From assembly GCA_000233775.1 (NCBI GenBank), contig CP003096.1:124001-188000 (forward strand): a stretch of DNA of 64,000 bases, written 5' to 3'. The position numbers were made by a program, and so were the translations under genes. This document shows positions 50,752 through 60,104 of the stretch, in pieces. The notes beneath the pieces are model-generated. The model did not search any database. It was not told the DNA's origin and was given only the letters and a program-made list of their open reading frames with translations. How positions within the stretch are numbered: the first letter of the stretch is position 1; each line of letters starts with the position of its first letter. This stretch comes from Thermovirga lienii DSM 17291. Lineage in GTDB: Bacteria; Synergistota; Synergistia; Synergistales; Thermovirgaceae.

Positions 50752-52824
50752 CTACAGCTTGAACTGATCCACTAGAACTTTAAGTGTTTCCGCTATTTCG
50801 GTTAGGGTTTGGGCTTCGCGGGCTATCCGCTCGCTTGCTTTTACTATTTCTTCAGTGGCCTGCGATACGTTCTCCATGGCGTTTGCTGTGTTGATTGTGG
50901 CTTGGCTTACGCTTTCTACTGATTGAGCCATCTCATGGGCTGCAGCAGCCTGTTCTTCAGAGGCTGCTGCTATGTTCTGAACCATATCGCTCACCTCTTT
51001 GATGTGCTGTAACATGTCCGATAGTCTGCTTAATGACTCGTTTGCAAGCTGGATCGTATCTTCTACGGCTTTGGTGGATTCCTTTGTAGCTTCCAAGGAT
51101 GCGTTCGCCTTTTCCTGTAAAGGGGCAATCAAATTTTCAACCTCATGAGCAGCGTTGGAAGATTCTTCGGCCAGTTTTCTTACTTCCTCTGCAACCACTG
51201 CAAAGCCTCTTCCGTGCTCGCCAGCTCTTGCTGCCTCTATTGCGGCATTCAAAGCGAGGAGGTTCGTTTGATCGGCTATAGCTTTTATGGAGTCCACCAG
51301 CTTGGTAATGGACATGGATGACTTAGCCATTTCCTTTATTGTCTCTTCGGTGTCTGTTGATTTTTCCCCTACTATTGTTATAGCTTTTACTACGCTTTTT
51401 ACCTTATGAGCAACTTCTTCTGATATGGCGGACATTTTAGCTGCTACTTCGGCGCCATTGGTGGCGTTTTGTGCTACCTGTTGAGAGGAGCTTGCAACTT
51501 CCTCAACGCTTGCGTTTATTTCCTGCAGAGAGGCAGAGTTGTTTTCCATAAGAGCGGCCACCTGCTCAACGGATGTCTTAGCCTCCCGCACCGATGCTGC
51601 TGCCTCCTCGGAAAAGGAAGCCAACCCCTCTGCGACGTTGATGGTTTGGGCAGAGCGGCCGGATATGTCTTTTAGCGCATTTCTCAGTACGTTCCGCAAG
51701 GTCAAGGCAGCGGAAGCCATAATACCTATTTCAGTATCTTGTTTTGCTACTTTTTCGAGCCAGTTTTCGTTTTCATATTCTTGCAAATTGAGCTGTCCAA
51801 GCTTTGTCATTGCTTTAGTAATATGGCGAATGGGAACGGTAATGCTCTTGGAGATGGAGTAGAGCAAGATGCCCAATATTACGATAGCAAGTATGCCAAC
51901 TATAGCCTGATTTTTGACCTCACTTAATACTATTGCGTTCAAGTTCGAGGTGGGAAAGACCAGCCCGAAGACAAACCCAGACTTTGTTGGGGCGTAGAAT
52001 GTTCTTCTTTTTTCGCCTTGAAAAGCGTACTCGGCAAAACCTACTGTTTTGCTAGATAGCATTTTGCGTCCCACTTCTGCTATCTCAGGAGTTACTATGG
52101 AACTTGTTTTTGTAATGTTTTCCTTCATAATCATATCTAATTCAGGATGAGCAATGAAAGTGCCGTTTTGGTCTATGAGAAAACCATAACCTGTTCCCAG
52201 TATTTTGTATGACGTTATCACCTTGGATAGGTCCTCTAGTACCACATCTATCGCTGCAACGCCTAGGGTCTTACCGGTGGATGAAATAACGGGCGTAGCT
52301 ACCGTTATAAGTAGCTTTCCTGTACCCGCGTCGATATATGGCTCCGTAAGAATTGGCTTGTTGTATTGGGTTGCTTTGATATACCAGGAGCGTTTCCTTG
52401 CATCATAATTTTCTGGTTCAACCCATCCGCTGCCCGAGCTGACTTTGCCGGTGGAAGCCAGTCCTACATATATGTCATATAGTTTTAGGTTTTCTGTCAA
52501 GGATTCGTAAGTTCGGCGGAGAAGGGGTTCTAACTCGTTGTCTATAGCGTTGGGATGAGTATCTAGGAATTCGCCAGCTGCGCCTGCAACACTCTTGGAT
52601 AGATTTTTGAGCTCTCGGAAATATTGATCGACCTGGGCGGCACCGTTGATAGTAACCTCACTGCCTAGGATGTTGACTTGCTCATTAAGGGTGTGCTTCG
52701 TTTGGTAAGCCATTAAAGTTATCATCGCTCCCAGTAGGAGAATAACGCTTATAGCAAGAATTAACAGTTTTTGAGCTATAGATATGCTTTTTTCTCTTTT
52801 GTTCCCGTTGTGAGGTTCAAGCAT
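50752..52824 (-). CDS. Methyl-accepting chemotaxis protein (dCache_1 type)
   Basis: This 690-residue transmembrane chemoreceptor has a first membrane helix near residues 18-40, a dCache_1 sensing region ([21 protein letters not shown] and [12 protein letters not shown]), and a second helix ([17 protein letters not shown]). A HAMP domain follows, beginning [12 protein letters not shown], then the signalling tip [19 protein letters not shown] and [19 protein letters not shown]. The dCache_1 ligand box suggests amino acid or related small-molecule sensing, but the ligand is not identifiable here. It is monocistronic; no adaptation enzyme is adjacent. Confidence 0.94.
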   Translation of the reverse strand: MLEPHNGNKREKSISIAQKLLILAISVILLLGAMITLMAYQTKHTLNEQVNILGSEVTINGAAQVDQYFRELKNLSKSVAGAAGEFLDTHPNAIDNELEPLLRRTYESLTENLKLYDIYVGLASTGKVSSGSGWVEPENYDARKRSWYIKATQYNKPILTEPYIDAGTGKLLITVATPVISSTGKTLGVAAIDVVLEDLSKVITSYKILGTGYGFLIDQNGTFIAHPELDMIMKENITKTSSIVTPEIAEVGRKMLSSKTVGFAEYAFQGEKRRTFYAPTKSGFVFGLVFPTSNLNAIVLSEVKNQAIVGILAIVILGILLYSISKSITVPIRHITKAMTKLGQLNLQEYENENWLEKVAKQDTEIGIMASAALTLRNVLRNALKDISGRSAQTINVAEGLASFSEEAAASVREAKTSVEQVAALMENNSASLQEINASVEEVASSSQQVAQNATNGAEVAAKMSAISEEVAHKVKSVVKAITIVGEKSTDTEETIKEMAKSSMSITKLVDSIKAIADQTNLLALNAAIEAARAGEHGRGFAVVAEEVRKLAEESSNAAHEVENLIAPLQEKANASLEATKESTKAVEDTIQLANESLSRLSDMLQHIKEVSDMVQNIAAASEEQAAAAHEMAQSVESVSQATINTANAMENVSQATEEIVKASERIAREAQTLTEIAETLKVLVDQFKL

Positions 52825-53116
52825 CTAAGACCACTCCTTTGTGTGAAATCCGCATGTGTAAATTTGAAATCGAGTCATAGTATAAACGGAGCAACTTTCC
52901 CGGGCAATAAAGTATTAATTGTAAGTATTTTTGGTTAATTGCAGAAGGTATTCAAGGCAATCTGAAATTTGCTTGCGGGTAAATTGATTTTGTCTGGGCA
53001 ATTTGGCTTATTTGCCGAGTTAAAATTAAAATAGACTACCTGGTTTAGCATGATAGTCAGAGAAAATAAAAGGTGCAATTAGGAGATTGCTGTAGAATTT
53101 CAAAATTTGTGCAGGG
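52825..53116. other. Gene-free tract upstream of chemoreceptor
   Basis: AT-rich, no frame of note and no convincing promoter other than the one at 53117. It carries the leader of the minus-strand chemoreceptor, whose start has AGGAG-type sequence behind it. Confidence 0.5.
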
Positions 53117-53172
53117 GATTATTTGTGAATTGACGAACGATAGGATTTGGTGTATAGTTACATTGTTCACGA
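53117..53172 (+). promoter_or_regulatory. Second copy of the alcohol-dehydrogenase-type promoter
   Basis: ATTATTTGTGAATTGACGAA is identical to 44917-44936, followed by TATAGT (53153-53158) after 17 bp and by GTTCACGA. It drives no recognisable gene, only a short tract ending in a terminator. Confidence 0.75.
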
Positions 53173-53304
53173 TAACATCGTATCGCAATTAAAAATTGCA
53201 GGTTTATATGAAGGTTTAAGTTTTGGCTCTCACCCTGTACCCCATATTGTTATAGATTCTCTGTTTCCTTTCCGGAGGAGCCGCACTTGGTGCGGCTCTT
53301 TTTA
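53165..53304 (+). ncRNA. Possible short transcript
   Basis: Between the promoter at 53130-53158 and the terminator at 53278-53304 there is no open frame of note. Three hairpins can form: CGATA/TATCG, GCAATT/AATTGC and the terminator. It may be a small RNA or the leader and tail left after deletion of a gene. Confidence 0.4.
53278..53304 (+). terminator. Terminator after orphan promoter
   Basis: GAGCCGCAC and GTGCGGCTC pair around a TTG loop, followed by five T. Confidence 0.88.
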
Positions 53305-53500
53305 TGTTTTTCCTTCATTTCGTATAGGAACGAATCCGCTTGTTTCAGGGATTTGTCGTACTCTTGCAGGGTTGAAAATTCTGCCGCACCCCAGCTGAAC
53401 TTGCAAGGCCACGATGGACAAACTGAAGTAGTAGAGGTGCCATGTTTTACTGATTTTTATATCATAAAGACATTAGAAGCCGCAAAGCGATGTTGGTTTT

Positions 53501-53563
53501 GTGTTACCATACACCATACAGTGGGATTGTCTCTCCGTAAGGGGACGGAAAAGATGCCGCCAT
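53501..53563 (+). mobile_element. Remnant left end of an ISNCY-type element
   Basis: The stretch aligns with the left end of the element at 11487: GTGTTACC at the start, GATTGTC, then GTAAGGGGAC and a CCATG at the same place as its transposase start. About three quarters of the bases agree, apart from an 8-bp insertion. No transposase follows; the sequence goes straight into a transporter fragment. Confidence 0.6.
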
Positions 53564-54280
53564 GGACTAATTTTTATGGTTTCGGTTCCAGCCTCTTCCT
53601 GGTAGGGCTTACGACCTATCAAACCCTGGCAGTTCCGGAACATATAAGAGGTTCGTCCTTTACTCTTGCCACAGCGGGAACCATAGCTCCCTTGGTGATG
53701 ATACTGCCATTGGCTGAGTGGTTGTTGAGGTCTGGCATGTACAGGGCCTATATATGGTTTCCTGTTCTGGCAGCGGCCATGTGCCTGGCTGTGGCATATT
53801 CCATAGGCTCTTCTGATGAAATAAACATCTCTGGCGCCGATTGGGGCTCTTACAGGGAAGTCTTCAAAAATCCAGCGATTAGGGTGCTTTTTGTCTCTGT
53901 AATCCTTTTTGCCATGACGGATGCGGCCATAGTATCTCTTGCCGGTCTGGCCTCGGAAAAAGGCTCTTTCCCTTTTAGGCCTTGCTTTCGCGCGCAGCAA
54001 TTTGGCCTTTATGCTGCTGGGGTGCGTATATGGTGTGGCAATGGGATTGGGATTTCCTTTGCATCTTTCCCTGATAGGGGATGTGGCAGAAAGCAGGCTA
54101 AGGCCAAAAGCTACCTCCCTGGTATGGTTTCTTATGGCAGGATGCTATTTCCTGTCTCCGGTCATAACAGGCTATTTAGCCCGTAGCCTGAGCTTCACGG
54201 CTGCTTTTATAATAATACCAATCTTCATCATGCTGTGTGCCCCCTTTGTTCATAGTCTGTTCAAAAAACACATATCCTGA
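53564..54280 (+). pseudogene. Broken MFS transporter
   Basis: Two overlapping frames encode the C-terminal two thirds of a major-facilitator protein. The first runs from about 53564 to 53960 (NFYGFGSSLFLVGLTTYQTL, AGTIAPLVMILPLAEWLL) and the second from about 53955 to 54280 (LLGCVYGVAMGLGFPLHLS, then PKATSLVWFLMAGCYFLSPV). They are joined by a one-base frameshift near 53955. The first membrane helices are missing, replaced by the insertion-sequence scar, so it cannot make a working transporter. Its closest functional relatives and substrate are unknown. Confidence 0.8.
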
Positions 54281-54313
54281 AATTTGATCTGAAGTCAGAA
54301 AATTCTGCCCACC

Positions 54314-54342
54314 TTGACACGGTTGCGTTATGCTCGTAAAAT
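54314..54342 (+). promoter_or_regulatory. Promoter of SAM riboswitch transcript
   Basis: TTGACA and TAAAAT separated by 17 bp, about 40 bp before the riboswitch. Confidence 0.75.
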
Positions 54343-54380
54343 GCAATCTAATTTTAGTGTGCATTATTTTCAAAAACTAG

Positions 54381-54481
54381 CTCTTATCAAGAGAGGCGGA
54401 GGGACTGGCCCGATGATGCCCGGCAACCTGCCTTTTACAGGCGTGGTGCCAATACCTGCAGCTTAGGCTGGGTGATAAGAG
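54381..54481 (+). ncRNA. SAM-I riboswitch (S box)
   Basis: CTCTTATCA and TGATAAGAG form the closing P1 helix. Inside are AGAGAGGCGGAGGGACTGGCCCGATGA, the GCCCGGCAACC pseudoknot region and GGTGCCAATACC, all diagnostic and in order. It controls the downstream methionine genes. Confidence 0.97.
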
Positions 54482-54497
54482 AGGAAAGAGATCGTGT

Positions 54498-54526
54498 CCC
54501 TTCCTCTCGGAAGGGAAATTTTTTTA
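54498..54526 (+). terminator. SAM riboswitch terminator
   Basis: CCCTTCC and GGAAGGG pair, then AAA and seven T. The GAGAGGAA from the P1 3' side can pair with TTCCTCTC, giving an antiterminator when SAM is absent. Confidence 0.88.
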
Positions 54527-54543
54527 TTCGGAGGTGCATTGTG

Positions 54544-55860
54544 TTGGAAAAGAAATGGAACTTTGCTACCAAGGCTGTCCATGGAGGCTGGAAGAGCGAC
54601 CCGGCCACCGGATCCTTTGGTCTACCCATGTACGTAACCGCAGGATATCGTTTTGAGGATCAGGAGCACGCGATGCGCCTCTTCAACATGGAAGAAGAGG
54701 GACACTTGTATTCTCGCATTTCCAATCCCACTGTCGAGGTCTTTGAGAAAGCCGTAGCGCAGTGTGAAGGTGGGGTAGATGCCGTTGCTACATCTTCAGG
54801 GCAGGCTGCCTTGACGCATCTGCTTTTGTGTTTGTGCTCTGCAGGGGATCACGTAGTGGTGGCGTCCAAAAGCTATGGGGGTACCGTTACTTTGGTTAAA
54901 AACCTCATGAGTCGGTTGGGAATATCCTCTTCTTTTGTGGATACCGATGACGTAGAGGCCGTTAGGAATTCCATACGGCCCAACACCAGGTGCGTTGTAA
55001 CAGAGACCATAGGCAACCCATGCCTCAACGTGGCTCCCCTGGAGGAGCTGGCGGCCATAACGAGGGAACACCACATTCCCCTGGTGGTGGATAACACTTT
55101 TGCTTCTCCTGCCCTGTGCAGGCCTGTGGAGTGGGGTGCCAACGTGGTGATCCACTCGGTGACCAAGTACATTTCCGGGCATGGACAGATAATTGGGGGA
55201 GTCATAGTTGACTGCGGCAACATGGACTGGGGGGCAAGCGACAAGTGGCCTGCCTTGACGGAGCCTGATCCCTCATACCACGATATAGTGTTCGTCGAAA
55301 AGTTTGGCCCATCGGCGCTGGCGGCTAAGATCAAGGTCTCTATACTGAGGGATGCTGGAGGATGTCTTTCTCCCTTCAATGCCCTAATGGCAAAAACGGG
55401 CCTTTCCACCCTTCATCTCAGAATGGAAAGGCACAGCTCCAACGCGCTATCAGTAGCCCGCTTCCTGGAAGAACATCCTACGGTCCAGTGGGTTAGCTAT
55501 CCTGCTTTGGAATCCAGCCCATCCTATGAAAGGGCGCAAAAGTATCTACCCAACGGTGCCGGGGGAATGGTGGCCTTCTGCATAAAGGGAGGCCTTGAGG
55601 CAGGGAAAGCCTTCATGGGAGCTTTGGAGCTTTTCTCCTGTGTGGCCAACCTTGGGGACGTTCGCAGCATGGCCATACATCCGGCAAGCACCACTCATGG
55701 CCAGCTGACCCCCGAAGAGCGCAAGGCTTGCGGCATAGATGAGGGCCTGGTGAGGTTGAGCGTGGGAATAGAGGACATAGAGGACATATTGGAGGACTTG
55801 GATAAGGCGTTATCCAAAGCCCAGCAGGAGGCGGGGCCTAATGCAAGGGTCTCTGGTTGA
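54544..55860 (+). CDS. metY: O-acetylhomoserine sulfhydrylase
   Basis: This 438-residue PLP enzyme of the cystathionine-gamma-synthase family starts KKWNFATKAVHGGWKSDPAT and has SSGQAALTHLLL, ETIGNPCLNVAPLEELA, and the PLP lysine in IHSVTKYISGHG. With MetX directly downstream, the likely reaction is O-acetylhomoserine plus sulfide (or methanethiol) to homocysteine (or methionine). Methionine gamma-lyase is the main alternative. The start is TTG at 54544 or GTG at 54541, behind GGAGGTG. It is controlled by the SAM-I riboswitch and overlaps metX by 20 bp. Confidence 0.93.
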   Translation: MEKKWNFATKAVHGGWKSDPATGSFGLPMYVTAGYRFEDQEHAMRLFNMEEEGHLYSRISNPTVEVFEKAVAQCEGGVDAVATSSGQAALTHLLLCLCSAGDHVVVASKSYGGTVTLVKNLMSRLGISSSFVDTDDVEAVRNSIRPNTRCVVTETIGNPCLNVAPLEELAAITREHHIPLVVDNTFASPALCRPVEWGANVVIHSVTKYISGHGQIIGGVIVDCGNMDWGASDKWPALTEPDPSYHDIVFVEKFGPSALAAKIKVSILRDAGGCLSPFNALMAKTGLSTLHLRMERHSSNALSVARFLEEHPTVQWVSYPALESSPSYERAQKYLPNGAGGMVAFCIKGGLEAGKAFMGALELFSCVANLGDVRSMAIHPASTTHGQLTPEERKACGIDEGLVRLSVGIEDIEDILEDLDKALSKAQQEAGPNARVSG

Positions 55861-56974
55861 CGTAAGAAAAGTCGAGAATGATTTTACCTTAGGCAAGGTC
55901 AAGCTCCGAAGGCTGGATTTTCCCTCCGGTAAGAGCTTGAAGGAGCCCGTTCAGGCCTATGCAGCTTTTGGCAAGCTCTCTGAGGCCAAGGACAACGTAA
56001 TATTGGTTTGCCATGCCCTTACGGGAAGTCACCTGGTCACGGGCGAAAAGGTGGAGGGGTTGCCGGAACCTTGGTGGAAGGATATGGTTGGCCCTGGTAA
56101 GGCGCTGGACACATCCAGGTACTGTGTTATTTGTTTCAACGTCCTGGGGAGCCCCTATGGAAGCACCTCTCCCATATCCATCAACCCGGACACCCAGAGG
56201 CCTTACGCCATGGAGTTTCCCGTTTTGAGCGTCAGGGACCTAGTATATGCTCAAAGAAAGGCCCTGGACCAATTGGGCATAAAGAGGCTCAAGGCGGTGG
56301 TTGGAGGATCTTTAGGGGGTATGCAGGCTCTTGAGTGGGCGGTTTCTTTTCCAGAAATGGTGGAAAGGGCCGTAGTGATAGCTGCTCCTGCGCATCTTTA
56401 CCCTCAGGCCATCGCCCTGAACGAGGTACAGCGCCAGGCTATATACTCGGATCCCAAGTGGAAGGGAGGCAACTACACTCCCGATGACCCGCCTCGGAAG
56501 GGGCTTTCCGTGGCCAGGATGTTGGCCATGATAACTTACCGCAGCGAACAGTGCTTTAGCAAACGCTGGATGAGGAAGATACAGGATGGCAACCCCATGG
56601 ACTGGAGTGGGAGGTTCTGCGTGGAAAGCTACCTCCACTACCACGGGGAGGAGATAGTAAGGCGCTTTGATGCCAACTGCTATATCTACCTGACTCGAAC
56701 CATGGATCTTCATGATGTAGGAGAGGGAAGGGGAGGTACCCAAGAGGCCCTCAGCAGATTTTCGGGAAAGGATCTTCTGGCCGTGGGGATAACCAGCGAT
56801 ATGTTGTTTCCCAACTGGCAGGTGGAGGAGATATCCTTTTTGGCCTCCAAGGCAGGGGTTAGGGCCTGCTACGACGAGATAGAGAGCGACGATGGGCATG
56901 ATGCCTTTTTGACGGATCAAAACCAGCTTGACGACATCATAAGAAGTTTTTGGAAGAAGACGAACCTGAATTAA
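55841..56974 (+). CDS. metX: Homoserine O-acetyltransferase
   Basis: MetX (377 residues) is an alpha/beta-hydrolase-fold enzyme that acetylates homoserine. The nucleophile Ser is in VVGGSLGGMQALEWAVSFPE, the oxyanion-region motif is VCHALTGSHLV, and the catalytic Asp and His are in TSDMLFPNWQVEE and ESDDGHDAFLTD. The usual MetX motif NVLGSPYGSTSP is present. AGGAGG lies 11 bp before the ATG within the end of metY. Together with MetY it makes homocysteine by direct sulfhydrylation under SAM control. Confidence 0.95.
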   Translation: MQGSLVDVRKVENDFTLGKVKLRRLDFPSGKSLKEPVQAYAAFGKLSEAKDNVILVCHALTGSHLVTGEKVEGLPEPWWKDMVGPGKALDTSRYCVICFNVLGSPYGSTSPISINPDTQRPYAMEFPVLSVRDLVYAQRKALDQLGIKRLKAVVGGSLGGMQALEWAVSFPEMVERAVVIAAPAHLYPQAIALNEVQRQAIYSDPKWKGGNYTPDDPPRKGLSVARMLAMITYRSEQCFSKRWMRKIQDGNPMDWSGRFCVESYLHYHGEEIVRRFDANCYIYLTRTMDLHDVGEGRGGTQEALSRFSGKDLLAVGITSDMLFPNWQVEEISFLASKAGVRACYDEIESDDGHDAFLTDQNQLDDIIRSFWKKTNLN

Positions 56975-57007
56975 ATAAAGCTCCGGGGGGGGCCCGGAGC
57001 TTTATTT
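56973..57007. terminator. Bidirectional terminator metX / MBL gene
   Basis: AAATAAAGCTCCGGG pairs with CCCGGAGCTTTATTT. It overlaps both stop codons of the converging genes. Confidence 0.9.
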
Positions 57008-57964
57008 ATCCATTATGGCTCCCAGAAAGCCCTCCAGGCTTGAGAAGGAAAAATCTTTTTCCCTATCTTTGAGGTCCTGAGGCAGGGAATGGAAGTCCTC
57101 AAGTAGTGGGTCTTTTTCTATGAGGTACTCCATAAGTTTTTCTTTGTCCACTTCGGCCTTTGAGGTTATTTGGTTGTTCTTTATGAACTCCAGACACAGC
57201 CTCTGCCAACGCAAAAGCTGCTCTGCGGCTTCGTTCAGCATTCTTTCGGTTTCGTAGGTGTAGCCAAAGTGAGCATAGCACATGATCTTGGATGGAATCT
57301 TCTTTAGGTTTGCTATGGATTCCAGGGCTTTATCTATGTAGAACCTTGGGGGTGTTGCAGGTCTTAGAATGAAGGTACCATCGTCTTTCCCCGGGTAGGC
57401 AAAGCCCCTTCTTCCGTAGGTTCCCCCTGCTTCTCCTACGAAAAGAATCTTCCCTGATGGGGTGTCGTAGAAAAACGAGCGGTGGTGGGGGGCATGCCCA
57501 GGTGTATCCAGGGCCGTTATGCCTTCAAGGGGCATGGGTTCAGGAAGGAAGGCCTCTTCCTGAACGGGCTTGGGTTCTTTGTACTCCAGGGCTATCTCGC
57601 CCAAAACCTCTAGGCTTCCTTCCCAAAGCTTTTGGGGGTTTATCAGGTGGGGCTTGCCCTTTGGATGGACCGCAACCTTTGCCTCCGGGAAGGCTTCCAA
57701 TACCTCGGCCAGACCTCCAGAGTGGTCCAGGTGGATATGACTGATGAGTATGTAGTCCAGGTGTTTTACGCCTCTTTTTTCAAGCTCCTCTAGGAGGGTG
57801 GGCACGGTAGAGGCCGGTCCTGTGTCCACCAGAACCGTCCGTTTTCGGATCTGGTCCTCCAGGAGCCAGATGCCCAAAAAGTGGTGATAACCTCTCCTTT
57901 TGCATGGCAGGTCCATCAAGCTAAGGGTTATGCCCGGTGAGACTTCCAAAACCCATTCGTCCAT
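57002..57964 (-). CDS. Metallo-beta-lactamase-fold hydrolase
   Basis: This 320-residue cytoplasmic protein has the MBL metal motif SHIHLDHSGG near residue 75, GHAPHHRSFFY with a second metal His, a later Asp/Glu region (LFVGEAGGTYG) and AHFGYTY. It belongs to the glyoxalase II-like superfamily; the substrate is not evident. The C-terminal 90 residues are helical and not typical of simple glyoxalases. TGGAGGTAG precedes the ATG at 57964. A dispersed repeat lies 33-56 bp upstream. Confidence 0.88.
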   Translation of the reverse strand: MDEWVLEVSPGITLSLMDLPCKRRGYHHFLGIWLLEDQIRKRTVLVDTGPASTVPTLLEELEKRGVKHLDYILISHIHLDHSGGLAEVLEAFPEAKVAVHPKGKPHLINPQKLWEGSLEVLGEIALEYKEPKPVQEEAFLPEPMPLEGITALDTPGHAPHHRSFFYDTPSGKILFVGEAGGTYGRRGFAYPGKDDGTFILRPATPPRFYIDKALESIANLKKIPSKIMCYAHFGYTYETERMLNEAAEQLLRWQRLCLEFIKNNQITSKAEVDKEKLMEYLIEKDPLLEDFHSLPQDLKDREKDFSFSSLEGFLGAIMDK

Positions 57965-57996
57965 TTTAGCTACCTCCATTTCCGCATTTTCGGGGT

Positions 57997-58020
57997 TTGG
58001 TCTTTATTTTTGGTGTTTTT
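57997..58020 (-). repeat. Dispersed AACACCAAAARTAAAGACC repeat, copy 3
   Basis: Minus-strand core AACACCAAAAATAAAGACC, about 33 bp upstream of the MBL-fold gene start and just past the end of the TAXI gene. Confidence 0.7.
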
Positions 58021-58029
58021 GTTCCTTCC

Positions 58030-59007
58030 TCAGGGAGTTTGACTTTCCAACTCATTGTAATATTTTTCTGCTCCTTCATGGAGGGGAATCAATATATAAT
58101 TTATGTTCTCTGGAATGGCAGTCTTCATGGTTTTTCTACATACCTCAAGCTTGTCCTTGTGGGCATAGAAATGCTTGGTCAGCTCATAAACCAAATCGGC
58201 CTTTAGGTTTTGGTGTACGGCCAGTATGTTCCAGCTGGCATAGGTTTTTATATCCCTATCCTGCCCCTTGTAGGTGTTTGCCGGTATGGTGAAGGGCACC
58301 CAATAGGGAGTCTGATATATGACCTTTTTAATTACTGGAGAAGGGATCTCTAGGAGTTCCACAAGGCCCTGGTCGGTGGCTTCCTTTACCCCGGCCATTT
58401 CCAATGTTCCTACCATTATGGCGGCGTCTATTTTCTTCTCCCTGAATGCTTTGGCGGTATCGTATACTCCCAGGTGAACTCCTTGTATGTCCTTATCTGG
58501 GTCCAGCATCGCTGCCCTCAGAAGCTCCCGCGCCGTTACTTCTGTTCCGCTCTTTTGGGCCCCTATGGAGACTATCTTACCTTTTAAGTCTCTCAATGTT
58601 TTAATGTTGCTTCCTTTTGCCACGAGGACCTGGACCGGTTCAGGATAGAGGGGTGCCATGGCCCTTATGAACTTGTGAGGGGTTCCTTCGTACCTTCCCA
58701 TGCCGTGGTAGGCATAATAATACAGTCCGTCCAGAAAGGCTATGTGAGCGTTACCTTTCCTCAGCAGTTCCAGGTTGTTGACGGTACCCCCTGTGGCCTT
58801 GGGTATTACATGTATGTTGGGTATGTTGGAATTCCATATCTCAGCAAGCTGTTGCCCCAGGGGGTAGTAGGACCCACCTATGGTTCCAGTCGCTATGTAT
58901 AGGTATTTGACCTCTTGAGCTTCGGAAAACTTTATGGGAAACGACACCGATAGCGCCACGGTAAAGAAAAGTAGCATGGCCATCATTAGTTTCCTCAATA
59001 CTTTCAC
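58030..59007 (-). CDS. TAXI-family TRAP solute-binding protein
   Basis: This 325-residue exported protein has a signal peptide of about 30 residues (LMMAMLLFFTVALSVSFPI) and the TAXI opening IATGTIGGSYYPLGQQLAEIW, followed by ATGGTVNNLELLRKGNAHIAFL. Such proteins deliver organic or amino acids to TRAP permeases. The GTG start at 59007 follows GAAGGAGA. No TRAP permease subunit is adjacent, so it must work with a permease elsewhere, or alone. Confidence 0.9.
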   Translation of the reverse strand: MKVLRKLMMAMLLFFTVALSVSFPIKFSEAQEVKYLYIATGTIGGSYYPLGQQLAEIWNSNIPNIHVIPKATGGTVNNLELLRKGNAHIAFLDGLYYYAYHGMGRYEGTPHKFIRAMAPLYPEPVQVLVAKGSNIKTLRDLKGKIVSIGAQKSGTEVTARELLRAAMLDPDKDIQGVHLGVYDTAKAFREKKIDAAIMVGTLEMAGVKEATDQGLVELLEIPSPVIKKVIYQTPYWVPFTIPANTYKGQDRDIKTYASWNILAVHQNLKADLVYELTKHFYAHKDKLEVCRKTMKTAIPENINYILIPLHEGAEKYYNELESQTP

Positions 59008-59146
59008 TCTCCTTCACGCTAATGCGTAGGGAGTCTTATTGTGTCCCATTCCATAATTATAAACTAATTTTCGCAATATACCCAAAGGGTTCAGTTTATT
59101 TTTGCAAAGTGGGTTAGTTTCACCTCTGTGAAACGTGATGCGGGGA

Positions 59147-59971
59147 TTATCTGCCTAAGCCTTTGAGGAGCATTTCTATGGCGATCAGGACCAGGAGGAT
59201 GGAAAAGGCGGTCCTTATGTGGTGACTTTTCATTTTCCCCGCCACTAGGGCTCCCGTTCTGGCGCCTATGAATATGCCCAAGACTGCGGGAATGGCAAGG
59301 TCTGGTTTCACCATGCCTTCAAACAGGTATATGACGGCGCTCACTGATGCGGTTATCCCCACCATGAAGGTGCTGGTGGCCGTAGCTGCTTTGAGGGGAA
59401 GGCCCATTACGAGGCGCATTATGGGCACTTTTATGGGGCCTCCGCCTATTCCCAGGAGGGCAGAGATGATCCCTCCTAGAGTGCTGAAGGCCATTCCCAA
59501 AAGGAGCCTCTTTGGGGTGTAGGCGATAGTTTCTCCCGAGGATGGGTCCTTGAACTTACCGCTGCAGTCCAGCAAGGTGTTTTTTGTGTGATTTGCTTTT
59601 TGGTGCGGGGTTTTTTCTTGAATGTCATCGCTGCGCCACATGGCGAAAGCTGTGTAAAAAGCAACCATTGCGAAGAGGATGGCGAGGATGCTTTCTTCTA
59701 TGTGGGCTACTGCAAGGCTTCCCGCCAGGGCGCCCAATACGGTGGTTATTTCCAGTATAAGGCCCAGCTTTATGTTGGTGAGGCCCTTTTTTATGTATAT
59801 GCTGGAAGCAGCTATGGAGGTAGTTACAACGGCCAACAGGCTCATTGGGACCGCAAACTTCATAGGTATCCCCAAAAGCAGTGTAAGAGCAGGCACGAGG
59901 AATATGCCTCCTCCCAATCCCAATATAGCCCCTATAAAACCTGCCAAAAGCGCCACAAAAAATATCCCCAT
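59147..59971 (-). CDS. tauE: TauE/SafE-family exporter
   Basis: This 274-residue membrane protein has two related halves, each opening with a glycine-rich stretch (IGAILGLGGGIFLVPALTLLLG and GGIISALLGIGGGPIKVPIM), the signature of the sulfite-exporter TauE/SafE family. Members export sulfite or organosulfur anions or act in uptake of small acids; the substrate is not known. A hydrophilic loop of about 45 residues separates the halves. The ATG follows GAGGTGAT. A repeat copy lies 13 bp upstream. Confidence 0.9.
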   Translation of the reverse strand: MGIFFVALLAGFIGAILGLGGGIFLVPALTLLLGIPMKFAVPMSLLAVVTTSIAASSIYIKKGLTNIKLGLILEITTVLGALAGSLAVAHIEESILAILFAMVAFYTAFAMWRSDDIQEKTPHQKANHTKNTLLDCSGKFKDPSSGETIAYTPKRLLLGMAFSTLGGIISALLGIGGGPIKVPIMRLVMGLPLKAATATSTFMVGITASVSAVIYLFEGMVKPDLAIPAVLGIFIGARTGALVAGKMKSHHIRTAFSILLVLIAIEMLLKGLGR

Positions 59972-59983
59972 ATCACCTCGGGG

Positions 59984-60007
59984 TCAGGTCTTTATTTTTG
60001 GTGTTTT
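59984..60007 (-). repeat. Dispersed AACACCAAAARTAAAGACC repeat, copy 4
   Basis: Minus-strand core AACACCAAAAATAAAGACCTGACCCC, read in the same direction as TauE and ending 13 bp before its start. Confidence 0.7.
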
Positions 60008-60104
60008 GCTGCCTTATCCTATTCTAAGGTCCACAAATATCTCTTACCTGGCCCAAACCAATCGCAGTTGCCCACTACATTACCACGGCTCTTTGGCATT
60101 GTCA

